A stretch of DNA of 7,792 nucleotides from Thermoplasmata archaeon (GTDB lineage: Archaea; Thermoplasmatota; Thermoplasmata; Thermoplasmatales; Thermoplasmataceae): NCBI GenBank assembly GCA_021806345.1, contig JAJZXP010000096.1:1-7792 (forward strand). Reading direction: 5' to 3'. This document shows, piece after piece, positions 1 to 7,200 of the stretch. Both the position numbers and the translations under genes were made by a program. Numbering within the stretch: position 1 is the first letter of the stretch; each line of letters begins with the position of its first letter. Under the pieces are notes generated by a model. The model worked only from the letters and a program-made list of their open reading frames with translations, was not told where the DNA came from and searched no databases.

Positions 1-90
1 CCATTCCGTCCCGAAGGTCATGGTTCCCAGGGCGAGCGGGCTGACCTTGAGACCCGATCGTCCTAACGTCGTATAGGTTTGCAAAGACAT
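1..90 (-). CDS. Aldo/keto reductase, N-terminal fragment (runs off left edge)
   Basis: The minus strand from the ATG at 90-88 encodes 30 residues, open to the window edge. They start MSLQTYTTLGRSGLKVSPL and continue into ALGTMTFGTEW. The pattern of YTTLGRSGLKVS followed by LxLGTMTFG is the first beta hairpin and strand of the aldo/keto reductase barrel, an NAD(P)H-dependent family that reduces aldehydes and ketones in the cytoplasm. The start is supported by GGAG eight bases upstream (on the minus strand GGAGAACGAAGGATG). The gene is G+C-richer than the polysaccharide genes and probably belongs to the host backbone. It reads in the same direction as the operon, about 390 bases beyond its end. 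The substrate cannot be inferred from 30 residues. Confidence 0.8.
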   Translation of the reverse strand, partial: MSLQTYTTLGRSGLKVSPLALGTMTFGTEW

Positions 91-318
91 CCTTCGTTCT
101 CCGTTTCGAGGGTGGTGGGGGTGAAGACAAGACTGGAAAAATTGTCGCACGGAACCGTAACACGGACAATCCCGGAGGGAAATCGGGTGCTCCCATCTCA
201 GGAAATTTTGCACATTACAGCTATTCGCTCCATCGAGGTCTGGAATTGCCCCTAATTAATCGGACACCCTGTTTGAGCTAAATAAGCACTATGGAACTCC
301 CGGGGAGACCCGGGGGGA
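91..318. other. Gene-free region upstream of the aldo/keto reductase
   Basis: This stretch should hold the promoter of the leftward aldo/keto reductase gene, but no convincing -35/-10 pair stands out. A GTG-started frame on the plus strand (121-255, 44 codons) matches nothing I recognise. An inverted repeat at 141-170 is listed separately. The right end (about 295-318) is rich in G/C palindromes such as CTCCCGGGGAG and two CCCGGG sites, and it leads into the stem-loop at 319-373. Confidence 0.4.
141..170. promoter_or_regulatory. Possible operator-like inverted repeat
   Basis: ATTGTC at 141-146 is mirrored by GACAAT at 165-170 with an 18-base spacer. It lies about 50-80 bases upstream of the aldo/keto reductase start codon, where a repressor or activator site would be expected. 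Only the six-base arms are perfect, so chance is a real possibility. No regulator gene is in view. Confidence 0.2.
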
Positions 319-373
319 GCACTTCAGAAGAACGATCAGAGGAAGATCGCTTCGTTCTTCTCTCCGGAGGTGC
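319..373 (+). other. Long bulged stem-loop, possible structured RNA
   Basis: Three stacked helices can be read directly: 319-325 with 367-373 (7 bp, one G-T wobble), 326-332 with 355-361 (7 bp), and 333-337 with 345-349 (5 bp). The terminal loop is 338-344 (AGAGGAA). Both interruptions are five-base bulges on the 3' side, CTTCG at 350-354 and CTCCG at 362-366, which resemble each other. The wobble pair favours a plus-strand transcript. No T-tract follows, so it is not a simple terminator. It sits immediately outside the flanking repeat and may be part of the same element. Function unknown. Confidence 0.45.
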
Positions 374-376
374 GGA

Positions 377-481
377 AGATACTACATCAGGTAGGCCTCA
401 AAACCGGTTTTCTTTGCAAAAGGTCCCCCGGCCTGAAAAAATCCAGCCTTTCAGAAGAAGTGCTGAATATCGGATAGGATT
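377..481 (+). repeat. Left copy of cassette-flanking inverted repeat
   Basis: This segment aligns, in opposite orientation, with 7684-7792 over its whole length with a few small gaps. Shared blocks in order are AAACCGGTTTT (401-411), AAAAGGTCCCC, CCTGAAAAA, ATCCAGCCTT, AGAAGTGCTGAA (456-467), TCGG and GATT (478-481). Its inner end overlaps the stop codon of the methyltransferase, so the repeat abuts the cassette exactly. It contains a 12-base palindrome AAAACCGGTTTT (400-411), mostly conserved in the other copy, and a terminator-like hairpin. It encodes no recognisable protein. Confidence 0.8.
436..465 (-). terminator. Probable intrinsic terminator of the polysaccharide operon
   Basis: Read on the minus strand, CAGC plus CTT pairs with AAG plus GCTG, with one bulged A and a seven-base loop, followed by GA and six T residues (plus-strand A436-A441). 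The hairpin starts about 15 bases past the methyltransferase stop, where a rho-independent terminator of the leftward operon belongs. The right repeat copy keeps the same stem with an extra pair and a different loop, which supports a real structure. The stem is short, so termination may be partial. Confidence 0.55.
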
Positions 482-1610
482 ACAATAACTTAAGAGTTTT
501 CCAGGAGCCTCTAAAAATCCTTTTAATATATCTAGAAATAAATCTTATTGGCTTAGTAATGAGCCAACTGAATGAATCCTCGTAAGCACTAATTGTTTGT
601 TTTAAATGATTAATCTCCTTATCACGCTCAATTATCTTTTTAGTCAGAGTACTAATTGCTTGCTGAGAAATGGAAGAATAAAACTCTAAGGCTGTTTTAT
701 TTTTATGATGAGTTTCCCTAGAGTTTTGAGGCCGATCTAGAAAAAGGTTACTAACTTTTTCGAAAATTTGTTCCAAATGATAGCAATCTCCATCCAATTC
801 TCGATGGTTGAAAAGATTTACTCCTAATTCCTTTTCAAGAAGATCCAAGCGATAAAGACTTCCATTCAACTCTCGATAACCCGAAACAACTTGTTCCAGT
901 GAACCTGAAATAACTCTATGGCCTAGCCCGTTTTTAGATAGCTGGTTCTTTCGAATTATGCACATGGAATTGACAAACTCTATCGAATGCACTAGTGCTA
1001 GAGTGTCATTAAGAATATTAATTTCATATTTTGGAAAGAAATATTTTAATATATCAGTTTTATCTAATGGAATTCCCCAATGTTCATAGTTGAGGATATC
1101 AATAAGAAGTTTGAAAAATGAAATTGATGAAAATGGATCAAACAAACCACCCTCGAATATATCCCAGTAACTACAGTGGATATCTTCGACAATAAATATG
1201 CCACCTTCCTCTAGAATAGGAAAATAAAGAGCAAAGGATTTGATTATGTCGCTTGATTTGTGAGAACCATCATCGATAATGATATCAAATTTTTCTGAGC
1301 ATTCAATAATCTTTTCAAGAACAGCAGGAGCCGTTGAATTACCGTGAATTATTCGAATATTCGGATCATCGTACATAAGCTTCGTGCAATCTGGGTTAAT
1401 ATCGCAACCAACGAAAAATTTAGCTTTTTTGAAGTACTTTGCCCAGATTTCCAGAGATCCACCATTCTGGATACCAATTTCGAGTAAGCGTATTGGCTTG
1501 TTGCGGTAATCGGCAAATATTCGCTCGTATTCAGTTAAATATAATGACCATTTATCCGAAACTTTTCCACAATGATCCAAATACAGTTGATTAAGTGTTT
1601 GGTCACTCAA
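480..1610 (-). CDS. Class I SAM-dependent methyltransferase with coiled-coil tail
   Basis: This 376-residue protein probably methylates a sugar or chain end of the polysaccharide. The Rossmann-type SAM domain covers about residues 38-220. Motif I is LLEIGIQNGGSL (42-53), the acidic ribose-binding segment is GCDINPD (68-74), IIIDDGSH lies at 110-117 and GGIFIVEDIH at 136-145. The DDGSH and ED signature resembles the CmcI/TylF-like group seen in glycan and antibiotic clusters. Residues about 320-345 are charged and heptad-like. They are followed by SWLITKPIRF (349-358) and a basic amphipathic end, a pattern shared with the N-terminus of the large glycosyltransferase. The start is TTG at 1610, the only start in frame after a stop just upstream. 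It overlaps the ATPase stop by 8 bases and has GGAG eight bases ahead. There is no signal peptide, so it is cytoplasmic. It is the last gene of the operon. The acceptor sugar is unknown. Confidence 0.8.
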   Translation of the reverse strand: MSDQTLNQLYLDHCGKVSDKWSLYLTEYERIFADYRNKPIRLLEIGIQNGGSLEIWAKYFKKAKFFVGCDINPDCTKLMYDDPNIRIIHGNSTAPAVLEKIIECSEKFDIIIDDGSHKSSDIIKSFALYFPILEEGGIFIVEDIHCSYWDIFEGGLFDPFSSISFFKLLIDILNYEHWGIPLDKTDILKYFFPKYEINILNDTLALVHSIEFVNSMCIIRKNQLSKNGLGHRVISGSLEQVVSGYRELNGSLYRLDLLEKELGVNLFNHRELDGDCYHLEQIFEKVSNLFLDRPQNSRETHHKNKTALEFYSSISQQAISTLTKKIIERDKEINHLKQTISAYEDSFSWLITKPIRFISRYIKRIFRGSWKTLKLL

Positions 1611-2973
1611 TTTTTGTCTCCATTAATATCTTTTCAAATTTGATACCTACTAGGCCATAGCGAATCCTGCTGGAATTTACTGTAATAATAAGTGCATCGT
1701 GCATCCAGTGATGCTGAATATTTTCAAAAAGATTCCCGTCCGCAACTGAAGCCATCACAGAATATTGCCCATTGGGCAACATGGGCAAACGAAACTCAAA
1801 CACCCCCTCAAATACTTCTCCTGCATTGATCGAAGTTGGGGTGCGATCAGTAAATGGTAGAGTGTTTTCTCCAAACAGATCCTGTCCCAAACGATCACGT
1901 ACAAGAAAGCCTAAAATTGGATTTATTAGGGCAAGATATGCTTTTGCACGGATCCTTATTTGTACGAGTTCTCCTCCCTCAAATATGCCGCTTTCCTTTC
2001 CTGAAGATACACAGGATAACGAAACTGAAATGATTTCAGCTTGGCCTGTTTTCCAACCATTTGATTCATTGGTGTTATCACATACTGAAACAACAGCACT
2101 GTAGTCGATTGTATTTGGACGCTTTTCTTTCGGAAAGCCCTCATCATCTGTGTAATTACTATCGATGGCAGTGGAAGAAATTGGATGAAGCTTTAATTCA
2201 TCACCGTAGATCTCCTGCAGTGAGTACTGTAAGTATGCTTCCGAAACTATTTTTGCTGTATCAATCAGCTCAATCTTACCATTTTTAAGCCAAATACCAG
2301 AATCGCAGAGATTCTGAACTGCTGAAGTATCATGACTGACAAAAATCAATGTTCCATTTTTCTTGAACTCTCGAATAAACCGCATACATTTCTGTGTGAA
2401 TATGGCATCTCCAACTGCTAACGCTTCATCAACCACTAAAATATCAGCATCAACATGAGCTATAATGGAAAATGCAAGTCTAACATACATTCCACTAGAA
2501 TAAGTTTTAACAGGTTGATCAATAAATTGACCTATATCTGCAAAAGATGCAATATCATCAAATCGATCTTCAATTTGTATTTTATTTAATCCTAACATTG
2601 TGGCATTCATGTACACATTTTCTCGCCCGGTAAATTCAGGATTAAATCCAGACCCTAGTTCCAATAATGCTGCAATACGTCCTGTGGTTTGAACGGTACC
2701 GATTGTGGGGGTGAGTGTTCCACAAATCATCTGAAGTAATGTAGATTTTCCGCTTCCATTGCGTCCAATAATACCAACTGACTCTCCTTTTTTAATTTCG
2801 AAGGAGACATCCTTTAAGGCCCAAAATTCTTGAAAATATTGTTTCGTAGGTTGACTTAGAAGGCGATTAATTCGAGGAAAGAAGAATTGCTTGAGTCGAT
2901 CATGTGGCACTTTGTAGATTTCAAAACATTTTCCAAGATTTGTCACTCTGATGGCGACATTTTCAAACGACAT
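1603..2973 (-). CDS. wzt: Polysaccharide/O-antigen ABC exporter ATPase with carbohydrate-binding domain
   Basis: This 456-residue ATPase energises export of a lipid-linked polysaccharide across the inner membrane with the Wzm-like permease encoded just upstream. The nucleotide-binding domain (about 5-250) shows Walker A GRNGSGKST (70-78), the Wzt-typical ELGSGFNPEFTGRENVY (105-121), signature YSSGMYVRLAF (158-168), Walker B ILVVDEALAVGD (178-189) and the H-loop SHD (213-215). A linker leads to a beta-rich C-terminal domain (about 305-450, with FEGGELVQIRI and NPILGFLVRD) of the Wzt carbohydrate-binding type. In characterised systems that domain recognises the modified non-reducing end of the glycan, which fits the methyltransferase encoded next. 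I chose ATG 2973 because the protein then begins like its family and AGAAAGGG lies about eight bases ahead. The frame is open upstream to a TTG at 3036, but that stretch lies inside the permease gene. It overlaps the permease by 11 bases. Confidence 0.9.
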   Translation of the reverse strand: MSFENVAIRVTNLGKCFEIYKVPHDRLKQFFFPRINRLLSQPTKQYFQEFWALKDVSFEIKKGESVGIIGRNGSGKSTLLQMICGTLTPTIGTVQTTGRIAALLELGSGFNPEFTGRENVYMNATMLGLNKIQIEDRFDDIASFADIGQFIDQPVKTYSSGMYVRLAFSIIAHVDADILVVDEALAVGDAIFTQKCMRFIREFKKNGTLIFVSHDTSAVQNLCDSGIWLKNGKIELIDTAKIVSEAYLQYSLQEIYGDELKLHPISSTAIDSNYTDDEGFPKEKRPNTIDYSAVVSVCDNTNESNGWKTGQAEIISVSLSCVSSGKESGIFEGGELVQIRIRAKAYLALINPILGFLVRDRLGQDLFGENTLPFTDRTPTSINAGEVFEGVFEFRLPMLPNGQYSVMASVADGNLFENIQHHWMHDALIITVNSSRIRYGLVGIKFEKILMETKIE

Positions 2974-3814
2974 CAGCAAAACCCTTTCTGGTTTTTTGAA
3001 ACCAAGCGTACCCCCCCCAAGTCGTGGCAATAGCAATCAATGTATATACGCCTAAACCAATCCAGTTAGGAAGTTGTCCCAGCAATACACTTCGTGCCTG
3101 TTCGACTATAAAAGATAGTGGATTCAGCATGATCAACGTACGGAATCTTTCTGGAACAGCATTAACAGGATAAAAGATCGGAGAAAGAAACATAAGAACT
3201 GTAGTTATAATTCCAATAGTTTGTCCTACATCACGTAAAAATACCCCTAATGAAGCTAAAATTAATGCCAAACCCATGGAAAAAATAATTAGCGGGAGAA
3301 GTATCAACGGTATGAGAAGCGCTGTCCAATGAAGATATCCATTAAAAAGTGTAAAACCAAACAACAGGACGCATAAGCTTACTAAGCTATGGAACAAAGC
3401 TGCTCCAATACTAATGACTGGGAGCATTTCCAAGGGGAAAATGACCTTTTTGACATAATTTACATTCGAAACAATTAATCCTGGAGCACGGTTAAGTATT
3501 TCGCTAAACAAGTTGAACACTATCATCCCAACAAAAAGAATTAGCGCAAAATGAGTCTTACTGTTGTCGTCATTAATTTCTCCCCATCGAGATTTGAAAA
3601 TCTCCGAAAAAACAAAAGTATATATTGTTAACATAAATAAAGGGTTAAAGAATGACCAAGCCAATCCCATGATCGATCCTTTATAGCGTCCTAGAACCTC
3701 ACGTTTAGTCATCTGAAGGATTAATTGTCTATAGTGCCAGAGGCTTTTGACGAATGATAATAGAGATGTTGGCTGTGAAGCGTGAGGATTAATTATTTTT
3801 TGACTCATAGTCAT
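2963..3814 (-). CDS. wzm: Polysaccharide/O-antigen ABC exporter permease
   Basis: This 283-residue ABC-2 type membrane protein forms the channel partner of the ATPase. Hydrophobic segments lie near residues 50-70, 89-108, 128-155, 165-190, 197-215 and 252-272, six as expected for Wzm. Family features include the cytoplasmic gate helix KREVLGRYKGSIMGLAWSFF (37-56), FLRD (192-195), SPIFYPV (211-217), NPLSFIVEQAR (231-241) and the C-terminal FQKTRKGFADVV. The start is ATG 3814 with GGGA about nine bases upstream. ATG 3808 and a TTG at 3829 are alternatives. A run of eight G residues (coding strand) at codons 266-268 is slip-prone. The typical C-terminus shows that G8 is the intact reading state. 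A transposase remnant separates it from the upstream glycosyltransferase gene, so it may need its own promoter in the A+T-rich 3815-3895. Confidence 0.88.
   Translation of the reverse strand: MTMSQKIINPHASQPTSLLSFVKSLWHYRQLILQMTKREVLGRYKGSIMGLAWSFFNPLFMLTIYTFVFSEIFKSRWGEINDDNSKTHFALILFVGMIVFNLFSEILNRAPGLIVSNVNYVKKVIFPLEMLPVISIGAALFHSLVSLCVLLFGFTLFNGYLHWTALLIPLILLPLIIFSMGLALILASLGVFLRDVGQTIGIITTVLMFLSPIFYPVNAVPERFRTLIMLNPLSFIVEQARSVLLGQLPNWIGLGVYTLIAIATTWGGYAWFQKTRKGFADVV
3011..3018 (-). repeat. Homopolymer G8 tract in the permease 3' end
   Basis: Eight consecutive C on the plus strand (G on the coding strand) cover the end of codon 266 (Trp) and the Gly codons 267-268. Loss of one G moves translation into the ATPase frame, which is open from here through its ATG. 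Gain of one G gives a 280-residue permease with an altered tail, whose TGA overlaps the ATPase start as TGATG. Confidence 0.85.
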
Positions 3815-3936
3815 AAGAAATGTTCCCAAAATAATAATTTGTTATGAATATTTTATTGACATAACTCTCGAAATACCCCTCTTTACTCTTTTAGGGGGTC
3901 CCCTTCCATACCACCCAGCACACGGGTCCACACCGG
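3815..3936 (-). other. Spacer upstream of the permease gene
   Basis: The part nearest the permease (3815-3870) is strongly A+T-rich and could carry a promoter for the three downstream genes, which would matter if the IS remnant disrupts read-through from the glycosyltransferase. No -35/-10 pair is convincing. Towards 3876-3936 the composition changes to G/C-rich DNA leading into the transposase remnant, marking a likely insertion boundary around 3875-3895. Confidence 0.3.
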
Positions 3937-3978
3937 ACGGGTCGTAAACTCAAGCACTTGGATTTACGACCCGCCCGG
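3933..3978. repeat. Inverted repeat with 16-base arms inside the IS remnant
   Basis: The arm CCGGACGGGTCGTAAA (3933-3948) and the arm TTTACGACCCGCCCGG (3963-3978) are complementary except at one position. The 14-base interval holds a further CAAG-CA-CTTG palindrome (3951-3960). The whole 46 bases can therefore fold as one hairpin. It overlaps the point where recognisable IS630 homology begins. Confidence 0.75.
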
Positions 3979-4212
3979 GAGATCCATACAGTTCTGGACA
4001 ACCTATCGACCCACAAGAAAAGCACGGACTGGTTCATGGCACATTCCAATGTGACTTTTCACTTTACTCCGACTTCGGCCTTCTGGCTCAATCAGGCGGA
4101 GATCTGGTCTGGTATTCTGGGGCAGAAAGCTTTGAACGGGGCCGTTTTTACGAGTCAGGAGCAACTGGTCAGGCCCAAAAACATTTCTTTGATCAGTCAT
4201 TGGGAATCATAA
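3937..4212 (+). pseudogene. IS630-family transposase, C-terminal remnant
   Basis: This frame encodes the last third of an IS630/Tc1-like DDE transposase. REIHTVLDNLSTHKK carries the second catalytic Asp (LDN), and VTFHFTPTSAFWLNQAEIW carries the third acidic residue (NQxE). The following GILGQKALNGAVFTSQEQL and ISLISHWES match the family's C-terminal helices. The N-terminal helix-turn-helix and the first catalytic Asp are missing, and upstream the frame quickly meets a TAG at 3892-3894, so it cannot be active. No terminal inverted repeats of a full element are visible. It lies opposite to the operon between glycosyltransferase and permease genes, and its end overlaps the glycosyltransferase 3' end by 20 bases. 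It is evidence of past mobile-element activity in the cassette. Confidence 0.85.
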
Positions 4213-7200
4213 TCTGATAGCATAATCTTTCATTTCGATCATCCCAATGATCAATTTTTGTTTCCAAAATTACTGCATCCAAGATTGTATTAACAGGAAT
4301 TTGAGTCAAGCAAAGCATGTCAAAAGGACAATCGGAACTATTGCCCAAGTAACAGGGAGAACAAGAAAGGTCGGAATAATAGACTTTCTGTTCCCCTAAC
4401 GCTGGCCTCCAATCATTAACAGAAACAACTCCTGAAAAAACTACTATAGATATCTTATTACCCAAATAACCTGGCAAATGTGACCCAAATGAATCGTTTG
4501 AAACAACTATTTCACACCCAGAAACAGAATCAATAACTTGTTCCAAAGAAGAAGTCGTGATTAGGGAGACATTTGAAAAATCGGATTTAAATAAAGATGT
4601 CTTCTCAAATTCAGCTGGGGGAAAATATACGTTAATTTTCCAGTCAAGTAGGGCTTGGGACAATTTTTGTACAAGCTCTAAAAAGTTGTTTAAAGGCCAT
4701 TGCCTAGCAGAAGATCCAGCAAATGGAAAAATACCAATCTCCTTCTTTTTCGTCTTATCGTTAACGGAAAGCTTAGGAAAGTTAAATGTTTCGAATGGAA
4801 TCGCCTCGACCAACTCAAGTAATTTCAATGTAATATGTTTACTTGGGTTATTCTCTCCATCTAAGCAAATATCTAGTAAGGAATCCGCTACAGAATAACT
4901 CCTATATCCCACATTGAAATTAGAATTTATTTTATTGAACAATATTCTTGTCTCCGGAAGAATTCTAAAATCTATTGCAATGTCATATTCGCCTAATTGT
5001 TTAAAAAATAGAGATTCTTCTTTCTTCTTTCTATTAATTCCAGATATTGAGCTTTCTTGAAAAAAGTTGAGGGGGAAAATCTTTCTAAATAATTTCAATC
5101 GCTCTACTAATGGAACATTCCAAGGCCCACAGATAAGATCAATTTCAGCATCTTTAAATTTCTCACGTAATCGAAGAAACGCTGGCAACGCAGATAGCAT
5201 ATCCCCTCGATGATCCAATTTTACAACCAAAATCTGTAAGCTCTTTTTGATAGGTTTGAAAATAGCTCTGTTCGATACCTTGATCCCATTATTAACTAAA
5301 ACTTTCGTATTATTAATATTAATCTTTTTCCATGGTTTTCTTGCCCTAGATATCTCAGTAATAGTAAAACCATCGGGATCAAATGAAAGATTAGGGTTAT
5401 AGGCAGGATCGTTAGGAATAATTGCATTCCATTTTTTTTTCATAAATTCTACTTCATGTAAAAATCTACTCTTTTTTTCAGGAGAATCGTCAGGCCCTCG
5501 AGTTGCGGATTCACTATGATAAAGTTTGACATAAGGAGTCCAGAGATTGCGAAAACCGCGTTGAAGAACTTTTAAACAAAGATCTACATCATTACAGGTT
5601 ACAGCCAAATCTTCTTCCATACCACCGACTTCAAAAAAGATTTCTCGTCTCAAGGCTATACAGGCACCAGTCACAGCACTCAGATTCTGTGGTACTTGAG
5701 CTCGACTCATATATCCCGGATCTGAGTCTTTATAGTGAATAAAAACATGAGCTCCTATTTCTCCACCAACTCCCAAAATAATCCCCGCATGTTGAACATT
5801 ACCATCGGGGTATAGGAGTTTAGCCCCTACTACTCCAATATCTGGGCGTGAGGTCTGTCGAACAAATTCCTCTAGCCAATCTTGTGAAATGATTTCAGTA
5901 TCATCATTCAAAAGGACTAAAATGGATCCTTTAGAAAACTCAGCTAAATTATTAATTATTTTTGAATAATTAAATTGGAAGTTTTCGGGACGACGTTTTT
6001 GAATAATTCGAACAACCCAGGTTTTTTCTAAATCTTCCAAGAATTTAATTGAATCAGGATCTTTGTTGCCATTATCGACAAGAATTTCATAGTTAGGATA
6101 GTTTGTCTTTAAGCGAATACTTTCCATGCATCGCTTTAAAATTTTAAGCCCCCCCCCGCTAGCAAGAAGAATAGACACCAACGGCAGTGGCTGTGGAACT
6201 GGAAAATAAACACGATAATTACAATGATTAAGACCGTCTTTGACTTCTACTAACGGGTTTTTTATATTCCAAAAATCTTTAAGGGATTTTAACCCAGCCA
6301 AATGCGCATAAGACTTCTCATTTGTTGATAATGCTGTAGACCCAGGATAAGATCTCCAGTGATATAAAATATGGGGAATATGCTTGATATTTTGCTTATC
6401 ATTAATATGAATAAGACAACGTAGCAAGAGATCATAATCTTGCGCTCCTTCTACACCTAATCGAAAACCTCCAGCTTTCTTGACGATCGACTCCTTAATC
6501 ACTACCAAATGGCATAAATAGCCATAAGACATAAACAAATCAAAGTTCCAATCTGGCTTAAAACTAGGGTCAAATCGTTTGCTATTGCTATCAATTTTAT
6601 CCTCATCAGAATAAATCAATTCGACATTAGGATTAGCATTGATTTCTTCTGTTACCATATAGAGAGCGGTTTCTGATAAAGAATCATCGTGATCAAGCAA
6701 GACAATAAAATCTCCTGTCGCCATTTCAAGGGCACTATTTGATGCTTGTGAAATATGTCCATTAAATGACCGATAAATCACTTTTATTCGTTCATCTGAT
6801 TCACGAGCGTGATTTAGAATTTTTGCGATATGAGAAGATGTTGAAGCATCATCAGCAATACAAAGCTCCCAATGAGGGTAAATCTGGCTTTTGACCGAAT
6901 TAATGGCCTCAACAAGAAATCTTTCTGTTGTATTGTAAACAGGCATAATGATTGAAAAGGTAGGCTTAAGCGTAAATGATCGAATTCTTTTTTGAATTTC
7001 TCTCCGGTCATCTTCGTTGAGTGTATCATTTCTAAAAATCCACTCTTGATAAGAATCTTCAGAAAAGCCCTTGTTCAAGCTTCCTTTATGAATCTTTCTC
7101 CGAATTTTTGAAAAAAGAGCCGTAATTCCTTCCTGATGTATCGTTTGCAAGGATCTCTTGAGAAAAAATAAAACTCTATATCGATTATCAAACAAGCAAG

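Noticed and set aside
121..255. GTG-started 44-codon plus-strand frame
   Set aside because: Short, unrecognised, and it covers the inverted repeat in the aldo/keto reductase upstream region.
245..262. Resemblance of TGTCCGATTA (minus strand) to insertion-sequence ends
   Set aside because: Too short to assign, no second end and no transposase nearby.
291..488. 65-codon open frame on the plus strand
   Set aside because: It overlaps the stem-loop and the left repeat, has no recognisable motif, and its counterpart in the right repeat is not open in the same way.
2974..3036. Upstream TTG start adding 21 residues to the ATPase
   Set aside because: The ATG at 2973 has a better-placed ribosome binding site and matches the family N-terminus. 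The extension lies inside the permease gene. It is kept only as the basis of the possible fusion.
3876..3897. CCCCT/AGGGG hairpin as a terminator
   Set aside because: Five-base stem, 12-base loop and no T-tract on either strand.
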